64,000 nt of DNA from Oryzias latipes (GCF_002234675.1 NC_019866.2:11499261-11563260), one strand, 5' to 3'; shown: positions 48,143 through 60,446, numbered from the stretch's first letter. Notes: generated by a model not told the origin, from the letters alone. A program made the numbers and translations.

Positions 48143-51100
48143 TTGGTCTGACTATGTCCGATTTCCCAGAATGCCCTCAGCCCAGCAATTCCGATGTGTC
48201 TATCCAGGTGGTTTCCCCCACCCCTCAGAGCAGTGAGGCCCACACCCCTACCTACCACATGACTTCAGAGGCCGGTGAGTGGCTGATGCCCAGCGTGTTT
48301 AACAGGGAGGAAATAGATCTGACTAATATCACCCAAGTACCTGAATCCATTGAAAAATGTCTCCCTCTGTCTCTATTAGCAAAGCCTGATCTGCATTAGT
48401 GGGGCTATTATCCAGATTCATTAGCCCTATTTACAAGGTTTTACTGTTGTTAAAAGGCTTTAAAGGTTATTGGCTTGATGACAACCTGACTAAAGTAATC
48501 AGTCGATGAGGCGCAGAAAAACTCTGTAACCAGCTGGCTATAGCCATGTAAGGATTTATGGTCTGAGATCTGTGTCTAATCTTTTTATTGCTCCCATTGC
48601 CTCGTTGATGGATCACTTCCCTTCACAAGTTCTACCCAGCAAATGAATACCATACAATTCAGCTCCCATAATGCTGTCAGGGGGGGAAACCTCCTGTAAC
48701 AGACTTCATTTTATTTCCTCTGCTCTTCCTAACGCATGGAAAATCATATTTTACCGATCTGTCATTCCTTTTTTTCTTGGTAATACATATTACTGTACAG
48801 AGGCCACATTATCTCAACCACAGCAGAGAGGTGAGGCCACAGAAAGAGGCGACCTGATAGTAAGAGCAGTACTTTTAATTCTGTTAGAAAGGAATCTACC
48901 AAAGAGATAAAAAATCAGAACACATCTGAAGTTCTGCTGAATTCACAGGTGGAAGTTTAACAGCCAGCTAATACTCTCAAGATTGACAAAGTCCGAAGAA
49001 ACCTTTTTTTGTAAAGTTCTTAATAGGGAAAATACATCCATCATGTTTCAGGTTTGTTTGTGACTTAAAATTTAAGAATGTGTATGCAATTTTGAAATGA
49101 TCAAACTATGTCTTTATTTGATATATATTAAAGTTGAAAGCATAACAACTTCACAGGTCAATCCTCCTTTAACTGTCTGCTTTTCATGCCCACTAGAGAT
49201 CAAGCATCCTTTCCAGGATCACAAAGCAGCTAGTGGAAGCTCATGAGAAGATGATATGCCAAAATAAAAAAGTCTGAATGCAGTTTTCTGTTTCCGCATG
49301 TCATTTCTGTCCTTCAAGCCAACCCATCCTCGTTGTAACCATCCTGTTCTGAATGCTTGTTAATTAAACTTATGGAGTAAAGAGCACCTCTGGCATTTTT
49401 CCATTTCCTCACACACCCAGCATTGAGAAACACCATCCATGTCTTTGATGTTGTCTTGAACCAAAGCATCCAGGGTGTCAGTGTGTGTCTTCTTTGTAAA
49501 AATGTGGATGCTTGGTGGGCAGCTGTTGTTGAGTAAGATGATAAAACAGTCCATTTCATCCTGGATATCTGATAGGAAAGCCAGCTCCGGAGAGTCTAGC
49601 AATTTTGGACTGAAACTGGATCAGGAAGCAGCAGAAGGGAGGCGGCACCAGGCTGTTACAGTGTGGAACAACTGCTGCTGGCTTCCAAACTGCAGATGGA
49701 AGTGTACATTACAACTATCTTCTAACAGAGAGAGACCCAGTTTAAAGAATTATGTTCCAATTTATTGTCACACAAAAAATGGTTTCATTTCAAGTCATGT
49801 GGCTGCATGTGAACAACTTTTGTATACAAAAAAATAAAACAAAAGAAAAACATTTATATGGCAGAAAAGAATTGTTTTTAAAAATCCAAAATAATGCTCA
49901 CTTTTCCTCACTTGCAGCTCCCGTTTTCAACAGGTAGCATTTCACTTTGAGGGCAAGCATTAGTCAGAGCTTCTTTCTAATAAAAACCTGACTATTTATG
50001 AAAACCTTTTTTCTCATAAAACAAGAGTCTAAAAAGATATTCTTTCCAAAACGCTTTCCTCTATACTTAAGAAAATTCAACAAATAGTTTTGCATGAATA
50101 ATTTAATTATTTTCTGCTTTGTAAAAAAAAAATGAAATGTTTCCCTGTTCTTCATTTGTGCATTCCAGTTTTTTTTATTCTTTTCCAGAGACTTGAATCT
50201 GTTTTGTGGATTTAAGCCTAAAATCAAAACATTTTGAGTCAGTTCAGGCTCAGAATACGCTCATAGAAAAATTTTACAATGGTAAAAGCCAACAAAAAGA
50301 AAATCAAAATCACTTAAAAAAAATGTATTTTTGTTTTTTATTTCGAAACCACTTTCAGAAAAAAACACCAGATCAAATAAAAAGTTAACTACAAACATGA
50401 CACTTTTATTGAACTTTTTTCTGAATCAGTTACAGAAACAACAGTCTTTTTTTTTTTTTTTTTTTTAATGAGGGGAATCAAATTTGTAATACATAGGCAT
50501 GCTGCGTCACTGCACAGTCATAGCTGTGAAAACCAATACTACCCGTCAGCTGATCGACTGGAACAGCCTGAAGGCGATAGAAACCAGGAGAGGACAAGCA
50601 AGGACGTGTCGAGCCCGGGGAGGATGAGTGTTCGGATGGGCTGCAGGGGACGACGAACTTAACATTGAAGTTTTGTGCAAATTTCACCACTGTCTACGTA
50701 ATTTCAAACACAGAGACAAAATCAGTCCAAAGATTCTTTTTTTTTTTAATCCTTCAAGTGTTCAAACCCTGCAGAGGAAGATGTTAGATCCACTGATGAA
50801 GGGGACCTTCGTTTTGGACCATTTCCTTCATGTTTTAATCTCTTTGCTTCACAAGAACCAGCTCCCTTTCATGTTTAAGAAAGCACAGACATTATATTAA
50901 GTGTGTCATCTGATATACACGTAAATCATGACTGCTGTCACATGACCTTTACATAAATAGAGTTAGTATTGAAAAGTACATCTGAGAAAGGTCTTGCATG
51001 TTGAAATGGTGTGATAAGCATGCACAGATAAGTATTTGAGGAGTGCAAAATCTACGAAGTCACATCATGTAGGGTTTTCTTTTTTAATGCATTGTACTTC

Positions 51101-52562
51101 ACATTGAGTGAAAACGTCAAAAAAATGGAAACCTCCCACCTCGACTCTGTGATGAGACTTGGTGCTAACCGTCCAAAACCCTGAGGATACTTCCTCCTGT
51201 GTGGATCTGACCAGCTGGACTGTAACTGACAATCCTGTCTTAGCTTAGCCAGTGTGTATGACGTAAACATACAGCAGCAGTCGAGGCCTGACCCTGACTT
51301 CTTTCCTCGTCCATGGCTCACTTGAGTGACTTTTTAGTTGGCTGTGCTTAAATTACCCCAACATTTGACTAAATTAGTCTCTGTTTGCTGCTCAAAGCTG
51401 AATTATTCACAGCAATTATCCCTTTTTCTAAATCTTTCCCAAAATAAGTACGTTTATATCCCCACCGCTCTGACTAAGAATTAGAGGTACTGACTACGTA
51501 ATTCATTTAATTTGCATTGATATTAATTTAAAAAATAAAAGCCTATCTAGAGTTGGCAACACACTCAAAAAAACCTATTTAAAAATGAGAGAAAAAAAAT
51601 AAAAGCATGAAGCCAGCAAAAAATAAAAAATCTGTTTTGTGGTGGTCGGTCCTTCAGTGCTTTACTGGAGTTTATATTCAGCTTATGGTCTGACCCAAAA
51701 AAAAAAAGTAAAGAAGCAAGCAAAGCTTTACTGCACTAATATGTACACAGCTTTTCAGGTGAGCTGGTGCCATGATAAAGGGGAAGGGAGTGAAACAGAC
51801 TCTGGTGAAAGAGAGTCCTTCTTGGCACTGGGACTGGCGTAATGGCAGATCACAGAGAGACAGGAGGAAGATGAGAAGGAGGAGGAGGAGGGAGAGACTG
51901 AATGGTCCAGGGAGCCATTTTATCACATAGACACAACTGAAGAATACACTGTAGACTCCCATCAGACCTCCAGATACCTCCTTTCGTTGCACCCTCCTAT
52001 TATATTTGATCCCGCTGCCTTTTTGCTGTGTAAATCTGATCTTTCTAAGGCTCTAGAATATCTCCACACAACTAAATATAACTGTAGTCTGGAAGTTGTG
52101 GCTTGACCATCCACACAGGTGTTAATTCTTTGCCTCACCACAGTTGTGTGCAGGAATATTTAGCACCAGAAAGCAACTTGGACTCTGATTTTTTTTCCAC
52201 TAACACTTATGAAGCTCTCGTGAAAACAGACAGAGGAACCAGGAGTTGCTTATTTCATATCCTCGCTCTGTTTCCTGCTGATTTAAAGTGACACTCTTGT
52301 TGCCGCCGCTCTCCGCCAGTGGCCACTGGAGATGTGGGAGCAAAGCAGTCTGACCTAGATTCACAAGGCGGCACCTCCTCGCTCGGGACTGACGCCCTCC
52401 TCATCCAATCCCCTCATTCAGGTGTTCCAAACTGCTGTTTTATGTCTCTGTGCTTGTCGAGGGTGTTTTTTGATCCAGTTCACAGTTTTTGTTCATGCAG
52501 GTGAGAGGATGAGTCCAGGTGAGGAGAGTCATGTGTTAGGTGAACACAAAGGCCAGGCCTAA
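48143..52562 (+). CDS. candidate C-terminal exons of iqck (or a separate small gene)
   Basis: Three open segments have good acceptors and donors and all keep phase 1: 48143-48274 (VGLTMSDFPECPQPSNS onward), 52320-52421 (VATGDVGAKQSDLDSQ onward) and 52501-52562 (GERMSPGEESHVLGEHKGQA then stop). They accept the phase-1 end of iqck exon 8 without a frame break and would give a 325-residue protein, longer than human IQCK (about 287). The sequence is low in hydrophobics, rich in Ser, Pro and Gln, and matches no domain I know. The last two exons lie opposite the gprc5b 3' region. In favour: phase, splice sites, codon-like composition. Against: no remembered homology and a weak GTGTTC donor after 52421. 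They could instead be the end of an unknown plus-strand gene. Confidence 0.42.
48275..52319 (+). other. putative intron, contains possible gprc5b 3' UTR on the opposite strand
   Basis: No repeat family or RNA gene was recognised in 48275-50400. A T homopolymer near 50446-50466 and AT-rich text surround a minus-strand AATAAA at 50410-50405. From there to 53185 the minus strand may be the gprc5b 3' UTR. A GA-rich tract lies at about 51850-51900. Confidence 0.4.
50405..50410 (-). terminator. gprc5b: candidate polyadenylation signal, gprc5b
   Basis: Going down the minus strand from the gprc5b stop codon (53186), this is the first canonical AATAAA I can find. It would give a 2.8-kb 3' UTR. Variant hexamers (ATTAAA) occur earlier, for example near 50750 and 51080, so the end is uncertain. 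Confidence 0.3.
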
Positions 52563-53185
52563 CAGTCTGGAGGGTTTGTTGGAGTGGGATGGGAACACTC
52601 ACACAGTTTCCTTTCAGATGTTCTACACCTACACAAGCCAGCTTATTTTTTACAAGGGCGATGCACCAGCTCTATAGCTGCCCATGTGGCCCTAGTGTGG
52701 ATGGGTGGAGGGCAGAGCCAAATGTTTCCACAAGGGCGCCTGTATTGTGTGGAGCAGCAGAAGAGACATCCTGCCTGACAGGATGAGAGCCGGAAGAAAC
52801 TTTAGGCTTCACAGATTTTAAGGATGTGGTGTCAGAGGAACAGATCAGTCCAAAAACAGGACAAACTCAGTTGATGGTTTCATGTTCTAGTCAGCAAAAG
52901 CTCAATTTTGCTGGACTGAAGCTTATGAATAAGTGGAGATGATAGAAAGAGTTTAGCTCTGTCCTCCATGAACTGCTTTCTCTCTCACACACATACATAC
53001 ATTGATTGGCACACAGTCAGTGTTACGGTACTAAAGTTTGTACAGAGTGAAAGGGCTCTGCAGGCATCTGCGTTGTAAATCCATTCCCACAAGTCCAATC
53101 CAACCTGGAGCCTCCCTTCCCTCCCTCCACACCCACTTCTTCTCCTTTTTTTTTTGATCATACATCTTCTTTCCAAACGCCTCGC

Positions 53186-56100
53186 TCACCACAGCTGCCT
53201 CCCCGTGTAAGTGGGAGGGGCCGAGGGCACCTGTAGATTGAAAAGGCACATTTGTGAATGATAAGCCACCTGATGTATGTCATATAAGTCACACAAGCAT
53301 CATAAATGATGTTCCTTTTAATGTGGCCCTTTTAATGTATTCTCATTTTAGTCAAAAAATTTGCAAAAATTAGAATAATAATAGTTAATTTTAAAGACCC
53401 ACTCCAATAAAAAATGTATTTTTAACATGTTCTTGTGGCATTGTTCACATGATGGAGGATATATATAAAGAAAATTAAGATTGAAATGTCTGAGTATTTA
53501 TTCAAATTGTGGTGAATCAAGAGCTGATGAAAAAACACAGCTTGAAAAAGCTCGCTCTATTCCGATAAATCCACTTGCAGACAGATAGAACCGTGTACGT
53601 TCTTGTCTTCCTCGTCTAAGCTGGAATCTCCAATGTTGTTGCACCTGTAATGTTAGGTTTGGGGTTGTAAGGGCCTTTAAGCTAGCGGGAGAGAGTGTAA
53701 ACAAGGGGATGATGGGAAATGAGAGCAGCAACTCAGAAGTGAATTTCTAACAAACCCCTGCAGCTCTGCAGAAGCTATGTCCAAGAAAACGACACAGTTT
53801 TTACATTTTGCCAAAAAATGTCATAAAACACTGGGAACGCCTTGAAAATGCACCATAAGACGATTGGAGTGGGTCTTTAAAGACATTTAGTAAATTAAAT
53901 GTTTCTTACATTACCCTAATTCTTACATCACACTTACAATATTAATTTGTTTTGTAGTTTAACATTTGGAAATTATGTTCATGTAAACACTTATCCATTT
54001 ACCAACAGACCTTTTGCCACGTGAGCTTAATTGTAATGTGTTTATATTGCAAACATAACAGGTGGCAGTAGCCGCTTTGCATTTTGGGTAGAAATGTTTT
54101 GTTGTTTTGTTCTGTTTAAGATATTTTCATGTGTTCTAAGGGTTGTGTTGGTCGCTGCTTGTTTATCATCGTGGTTGGGATCTTTGGTTGTAACTTCCAC
54201 CACAAATGAGTGAAAGTGACATTGCAGTGCCAGCACACTATTGTATTAGCTTTTGTACATTTAAAAATGGATTAAATTTTTAAAATGTATTCACTACAGA
54301 TTTGTGATTTTGACATTTTACACATTTTATTTCAAAAAGTATCTTATTCAGTGAAGGAACGGCTATAATTATGATTCTAGTTATGATGACCCAAGAAGGT
54401 CAAGTCAGGTCATATTGCTTGTTGTTTACATAAATCTAGTAGGACTACTCCTTGATCATCATCCAGAAACCGCAATGAATCACGTAGCACCAACATGTTT
54501 ACATTTATATCTAACAACAAAAACATATTGTTCTAATTACTGTAACACATTTAATTTGGGTGGAAAAACATCTTACAATTTTATTAAGTTCAACCAACAA
54601 GTGATTTTTTTTAGTGTAGCAACTGGAGATTAATATGTTTCTTTCACCATATTTATGGCCTCCCTGAGGTAACTTTTCTAGTCGTTGCAGCTTCCTGCAG
54701 CCTGACAGGAACCCCCAAAGGTAAAACTGTGCAATTCTTTGAAGCTTTCTTTGACTCAATGCTTTAAATATTTATACATTTTCTATATATGCTGAATGAA
54801 AAAAAAACATACCTTTTCTTCCCAATGTGCTCATTTTGTTCTATTAACTTGTGAATCCAAATTGCATAAAAATTAGCGTGAAGACTTTAAGATTTGTGAG
54901 AAATCTTTATTTGCTCAGTTTACAGCCTTTAAAAAAAAGAAGTCTGCCGTATTTTTTCACTATATCACGCATCCAAACTGGGTTTTTGTGGTCCTCTAAA
55001 GGAACTTTACTTTAGTGATTTAGTTTTATGCTCTTTTGATCTAAATTCAAAAGAAATGAACTTAGAAATTATACAATTAGAGGAATCAGTTAAAGCTGAG
55101 TTAGAATTTTGAAACGTGCATGGATTAGTCCATAGCTTGAAAGAAAAGTTGTTGTTGTCCAAAAGTCAAGCTCAGCCTTTATTTCAGCACTAGCATCTGC
55201 ATTTCTTAACACTGCTTTCTAATTTTTTAAAAATTTTTTCTTTCATCCCTTGTTTTTAACATAATAAACAGCTGACTTTACTATGTATGTTCTGTAATGC
55301 TATATAAAATTGCCCCTTGGGCAATAACTAAGGCATCAAAAAGAAAACTTCTTCCAGCAAACGATAGCTCATGCAAAGCAGCTTAAGAAGCCACAGCGCT
55401 CTTCAAATCAGCACTTCAGCTACTATTCTTAGAATTGTGGCTGCAATAGATCTGCAGGCTGCTCTTTGCTTTGTGTGCTCTAATCATAACACAGAGCATT
55501 GAAAGTAGTTATTCTGTGGCAGCCAGTAAACATTCATCCTGTAAAAGTGAAGAGTGTGACAGGTCTGCAGATGTGAGACACTTTCACGTTTTTAGACGCA
55601 GAGACAAACACAGAGGCGGCCTAAGAATTGCTGACACAAATCAGAGTCAAATGACTGACGTGATGGAACCGTCCATGCATGTGCCGGCCTAACACACACG
55701 AGAGTGCAAGCCCATGCTGAAATGACCGCACACACACACCTCTCCCTCATTCTTCTGCAATGACATGGTGTCCAGAGCGCACGGATGTGCATGCAGACTT
55801 GTCGGCATGGTCGAATGAGAGAGCGGCGTGGAAGCGGCGTGTACCTGTGACTGGGAGGCTGTACTCACCGCTCCCCCGTTTAGAATCATGGTCATCTCGG
55901 TGGGCTGGTAGACGTTGCTTCGGAAAGGAGCGCTAGGCCTGGCGCCGGTGTTGCTGTTGTGCTGCCCGGCAGCACCTCCACTCCTCAGTCCTGGCATGGA
56001 ATGAAAAGGAAGGCAAAAAGAGATTACGGTACACACTCTGAATCATCGCTTCACTGTTTCTTTTGAACAACCACTTCCTACACAGCAAAATGTTTCTTCG

Positions 56101-57240
56101 GTTCTTATTTCTAGAGTCTGTTGGAGATATTTCTCACATTGGCCTACATTCCTCCCACAGGCTGTCCGCTCAAACGCCTGCCTGATCTAGAATACCTGAT
56201 GAAGTTGTACCTGCAGTGTTCTCATCGCTGTATCCGTAGCCCTGGTTCTCCACAAACTGCCTGTGTGAGAGAGGGATGTCCTCATCGAAGCTCGTCTCCC
56301 TCATCCGCGTTGAGTTCTGCGATGTGTCGAAATAGTCTGGGGCAGTGGGCTGTGGTGGGGGCTTTAGGCAGGTGTGGGATTCAGGAATGGCATGGAAGAT
56401 CAGCAGCAACCAGCCTTGAGCCACCAAAGCGATTGCCAACGCCGGGTCATTCCAGTCCGGAGATCTGCCAAGCCAGTCATTGCCGTATAGATAGAAGCCC
56501 ACCCAGGCCACCCACAGTAGCACAGACAGTAGGCAGGTCACCAGGAGCCAGATAGCGTTGCAGCGCCAGTGGTGCGTCTTCCCGCACAGAGCCACCGAAG
56601 CGGCTGTCAGGGCAGCTAGTAGCAAGGCAAGAACGTAGCTGCAGGCTAGTGAGAAGTCCAAAGGCAGGTACTGACAGGCCGCTCTTCCCTCCCTCAGCAC
56701 GGTCAGAAGTAGCCACTCGGCAGCAATGATGCCCTGCACTGCACTCAAACCCAGTGCTAGGCCTGTGAGTGCGCAGCCTCCAGGGCTTCGACGTTCCCGA
56801 CCCAGCCTGCGCAGACGGACACCTTGAACCAGCAAGCAAGAGAAGCAGACTGCGAAAAGGAGGCCCCACAAGGCCCTGCGGACTAGACAGAGGGACTCAT
56901 CCTCCTCTATCAGGTAAGCAAAGCTCAGGCCGAACAAGCCAAGAATGCCGAGGAGCAGCAGGAGTATGGGACCCACACCGCTGCGCTTCTCTGCCTCGCT
57001 GATGTGACGTAAACGGCAGAGCAGGACAAGGGCGAGTAAGATGGCAGCCAGAACCCCACCAGCGGCCACAGATTCAACAGCAACACCCCAAATAGAGTCC
57101 AGGTCACAGAGAAGGGTGTACGGGCGCACGAGGCCCCAGCCGCAGCCTCTTGGTAGACTCTCCTGTTCAGTCGCATATTGACCCTTGGAGTGATGAGCAA
57201 CAGTCAACAGCAGCAGCAGGAGCACCGGTGGGACCGCCAT
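53186..57240 (-). CDS. gprc5b: orphan class C receptor GPRC5B (RAIG2)
   Basis: Three coding exons join in phase: 57240-56211, 55990-55869 and 53230-53186, giving 398 residues (human about 403). The start codon lies two bases after an acceptor (TCTCTCAG), so a non-coding first exon lies upstream. Residues 1-20 are a signal peptide; a short ectodomain with RGCGWGL and LLCDLDSIWG follows, then seven hydrophobic spans with the family motifs EDESLCLVRRALWGLLFAVC, AAEWLLLTVLR and LIFHAIPE. The tail carries PDYFDTSQ, RMRETSFDEDIPL and, in exon 3, RPSAPFRSNVYQPTEMTMIL. The 45-base last exon encodes VPSAPPTYTGRQLW, the conserved GPRC5B end (human IPTAPPSHTGRHLW). This retinoic-acid-inducible family lacks the large ligand-binding domain of other class C receptors and sits in the plasma membrane, mostly in brain. 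It converges with iqck. Confidence 0.95.
53390..53881. mobile_element. non-autonomous DNA element with 19-bp inverted ends, copy 1
   Basis: TTTAAAGACCCACTCCAAT at 53390-53408 and its exact complement at 53863-53881 are perfect 19-bp terminal inverted repeats. The 492-bp body has no coding frame of note and matches the element at 58333-58918 over most of its length (shared words include GGATGATGGGAAATGAG and CTGCAGCTCTGCAGAA). It lies in or beside the intron between gprc5b exons 3 and 4. It also supplies a plus-strand AATAAA at 53406-53411. Confidence 0.85.
54000..55868 (-). other. gprc5b last intron, unassigned part
   Basis: AT-rich intronic DNA lies between the transposon copy and gprc5b coding exon 2. 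A CTCF-like word (CAGGTGGCAG) occurs near 54058-54067. The open frame continuing past the donor at 55869 is discussed among the rejected items. No other gene is seen. Confidence 0.55.
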
Positions 57241-57242
57241 AT

Positions 57243-58332
57243 CTGAGAGAGCAATTGAGAGGAAGATAGAAAGAAAACAGCGCAGAGACGGAGGAAGAAT
57301 TGAGAAAGAGAAGTGGAGGAAAGTTAAAGACAGTGAGTCATTCTGCTTATAAATGTTAGGAAAGCTACAGAGCTGAGCAGTCACTCATTCGCTCAGCAAC
57401 CGTCCGACTGTGAAACAAAGCAGACAATCAGCCACTGCTGTGTTTTTGCAGAGGAAACAAAGGACAGCAGTTCATGCTGAGCGAATGACTGCAGCCCTGA
57501 ATGCACGCACCAAACACACATCCTGTTTTGTCAAGAGCAGCCCAAAGCAATACCTTTTTGAATCCATTTTATAGCTTCAATTTAAAAAAAACACACTAAC
57601 AAGCCTTTATTTACTCTCAATACAGCAACAGTCTGAGCTGCTGCAGCACATTGCTTCCAGACATGATGTGTGATTTGTCTTGTCACTTTCGGCAAAGGAG
57701 CTGCTGGAGTGCTGACAAGAAAGCTGCAGAATCATGCATAGTTTTATGAAAAATCTGAGATTTAGAGAAGAGGAGTAGCATGTAAAAGCAGTTGGACTCA
57801 CTATCAGGCATCTGGGGGCATGGCAAAAAGGTGTGATGATGCATAAAACACTACATACAAGAACACAAGGCTGAAAGCACTCTGTGCCACCAAACCTTGT
57901 ACAAAATCCTTGCTGTCTCAGTCTACCTTTCTCTCCTTTTTAGGGTGATTCTTCATAGCTGTACACACATGCACTGAGCAGCACAAGTGCACAAACTACA
58001 ATTTTATTTTGACTTTGCAGTGATGATCAATGCTGTTTTCTAACCTGACAGGCTGTGTGCTTAGGAGGCTGATTTGCGTTTAAAGGCGCTGTGCTCACAA
58101 ACACATTTCTGCACAGGGATGCCGTCACAAAACATGCCAACATTCTTTCCAGGTCGCCTCTTACTCAACTGTCTGCTTTTTACTTCTTCCCCTCTAGCTT
58201 GTAGCTAATCATTGAACTGTTAACACTGAAAACACGTCTTGCTGATAAGTGCAATAGTGTCTGCCGCTGCAGTGCTTATGGATGGGTGTAGGCTCAGGGT
58301 TATGTTGAACTTTCCCAAAGATGGTTTTAAGG
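57243..58332 (-). other. 5' side of gprc5b coding exon, nothing recognised
   Basis: Upstream of the acceptor at 57243-57245 there must be at least one intron and a non-coding exon of gprc5b, but no promoter or exon is identifiable. Short frames here have no support. Confidence 0.45.
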
Positions 58333-58918
58333 TTTGAAATACCCACTCCGGTGAAAATTGTGTATTTGGTATTTTTAAAATGTTCTTGTAGCATTTTTCT
58401 GACAATGGGGGGCATATGTTAAGAAAATTAAGCTCAAAATTGCATTTCTCAGTATTTCTTTACTCAAATAGTTTTAAATTAGGAAGAAACAGAAAAATGC
58501 AGTTTGAAAAAGCCTGTGCAAAAGCAGTGACATCGGTGCTACAGTCGGCAGGCCACAAACTCCCTGCTCCACTCCATTCCGATGCATCCAAATAGATCCA
58601 TCTACTACGTCTTTGTTTTCTTCATCAGAGCTGGCATCCGGCTCAAAACTGTACGCCTGGATAGCTTCAAAAGCTTAGGGGTGTGAGGGGCTGCAGCCTA
58701 GTGGGAGAGCGTGTAAACAAAAGGATGATGGGAAATGAGGCCAGGCTTACTCCATGCCAACTGTCCTGCCTACAACTCAGAGGCAAATTTCTGCTGAACT
58801 ACTGCAGCTCTGCAGAAACTGTGTTCTACATTGTGGCTAAAATTTACATAATCCTAATTAAATAACCACTTGGAATGTTTTTAAAAGATAGATTGAAAGA
58901 TGATTGGAGTGTTTTTTT
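58333..58918. mobile_element. non-autonomous DNA element, copy 2 (diverged)
   Basis: The order of sequence blocks is the same as in 53390-53881 and in the same orientation: TACCCACTCCGGTGAAAA at the left, TTAAGAAAATTAAG, GAGAGCGTGTAAACAAAAGG, ATGATGGGAAATGAG, CTGCAGCTCTGCAGAAAC, and GATTGGAGTG at the right. The ends are eroded (TTGAAATACCCACTCC versus the intact AAAGACCCACTCC), and the internal sequence is longer. This copy is clearly older or faster-decaying than copy 1. Confidence 0.8.
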
Positions 58919-59770
58919 GCAGCTGTAGTGACGAAAACCGGCAGATGCATAGCATCAGGAAGCTAATGCCTTTTGTGAGACGTTTAACTACCCAAAGAAA
59001 TGTTGCGATTGATATCATTTCAAACTCAATAATATTGATTATAGTGTACCATTTGCACACCTAAAGAACACTAGTTACACCCATTTTCACATTCAGCAGA
59101 CTCAGTTACACTGTTCCACCAGAAACTTTACTGCTGGGATTCATTTTATCACAGAAATTGAAAGAAGGAAGAAGTGACAGAAAGCTGAAGTTCTAAGCTG
59201 CTCGCAAAATGCATCCCCCATCCTTACATCTTTAGTTCATTTTTTGATGTTGCAGGGGAAATTTGACTGTAAAAATAATCAAGTAATTTGTGACAATAGC
59301 CACATTGACTAATCAGAACAAATGAGCTGTTGTCGCACTGATTTAAGTCGGAGATCATGAAGCAGAAGAAAAGATAAGGCAGGGTTCTTAAAGTCCAGAT
59401 TAAAATTGAGCTGCATGAGCACTAACGAAATAATTTAAGAAAATGCACAAAGAGATTTTTTTTCAGAAATTTCAAACTACTTTTTGCAAGCTTCAAGCTC
59501 TCCAACCACAGTGAAAGCATGCTTTTCTTGTGGCAGATCATACCGTTGCGATCTACAGCTATTTCCTGAGTACAGAAATCAGTAAACACCCTCCTGGTTT
59601 TTTATTCAAGCTCTGTAATCAAAACTTCCTTCCACATTTATCAATTTCTCCTGTGACTTTGCAAACATTTAGGACACTCACCAACAAATTTGCATGTGCA
59701 AAAGTGCTAATCTGCCTACTACTCATCAACTAAACTCAATGAAAACACGCGTCTAAAATACATGTGGGGA

Positions 59771-60446
59771 AAATTCTTGGTACCCTTATAGTGAAAGAAA
59801 AATGTTTCGCTTTTTGGTCCACTTTTAATTATAAAACTCAACTAATTGTCGGCGTGTTTAAGCTCCTTCCACAAAAGTTCAACAGTATTTAGACTAAAGT
59901 TTACAGAAAGCTTCTTCCGAATATTCCAATGTTCTGCACTAAGATTTTCTTGTTAGTTTTTTGCTGTTTATGCTTTGGGTCAATGTCCTGTAGGAAGTGT
60001 CATGAGCCTTAAAGAGAGTTGTTTGAGACCAAGCTCGTTAGCACATCTGATTTGCAGTAGAGTGTTTTTCTCTTGGATAGGTTCAATTTTTTATGTGGAC
60101 TTAGTTGATATTGTCCAAAAGCTCCAATTTTGGCTCATCTGTCAAAAGGACATTCTACCAGCTGTCACAGCAATTGTTCTTCTTCCATGAATTCCACATT
60201 GGTGTGATCGGATGTACTTTAACCTTAGAGTTCACCTTTTAAGTCTTTTGGATACGTCTAGAGATGTCAGCAGCTGTCGTCATAGAGACCTCAAGCTGCT
60301 TGAAGATGGTAACACAGCCTTTAGCTTCAACACATGACTTCTTCCACAACAACTTTCTGTGGTCCATGTCAGTTTTTTTATGTTTTTTTGGTGACCATTG
60401 TGGGCTTTTCATTTATTAAATGAGGGTTACCAACAATTTTGTCCAT
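59771..60446 (-). mobile_element. decayed Tc1/mariner element (minus strand)
   Basis: The plus strand reads as the complement of a Tc1 transposon: TTGGTACCCTTATAGTGAAAG at the left end, then AGCTCCTTCCACAAAAGTTC, TTTGGGTCAATGTCCTG, TTTTGGCTCATCTGTCAAAA, AGCTGCTTGAAGATGGT and TTTCTGTGGTCCATGTCAG, ending GGTTACCAACAATTTTGTCCA. These are the standard segments of the antisense Tc1 transposase in fish genomes. The frame is broken throughout. The element is oriented opposite to the Tc1 relic at 41.3 kb and looks like a different subfamily. Confidence 0.82.

Noticed and set aside
55689..55868. Extension of the gprc5b frame past the donor at 55869 as the true C-terminus
   Set aside because: The extension is unrelated to known GPRC5B ends, whereas the exon at 53230-53186 encodes the conserved terminal peptide in the right phase.
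56477..57200. Other frames open within the large gprc5b exon
   Set aside because: They are shadows caused by the high GC content of the exon.
57241..57384. Upstream in-frame ATG giving gprc5b a 48-residue longer N-terminus
   Set aside because: The extra sequence crosses a good splice acceptor (57243-57245), and the ATG at 57240 is followed at once by a proper signal peptide as in GPRC5B.
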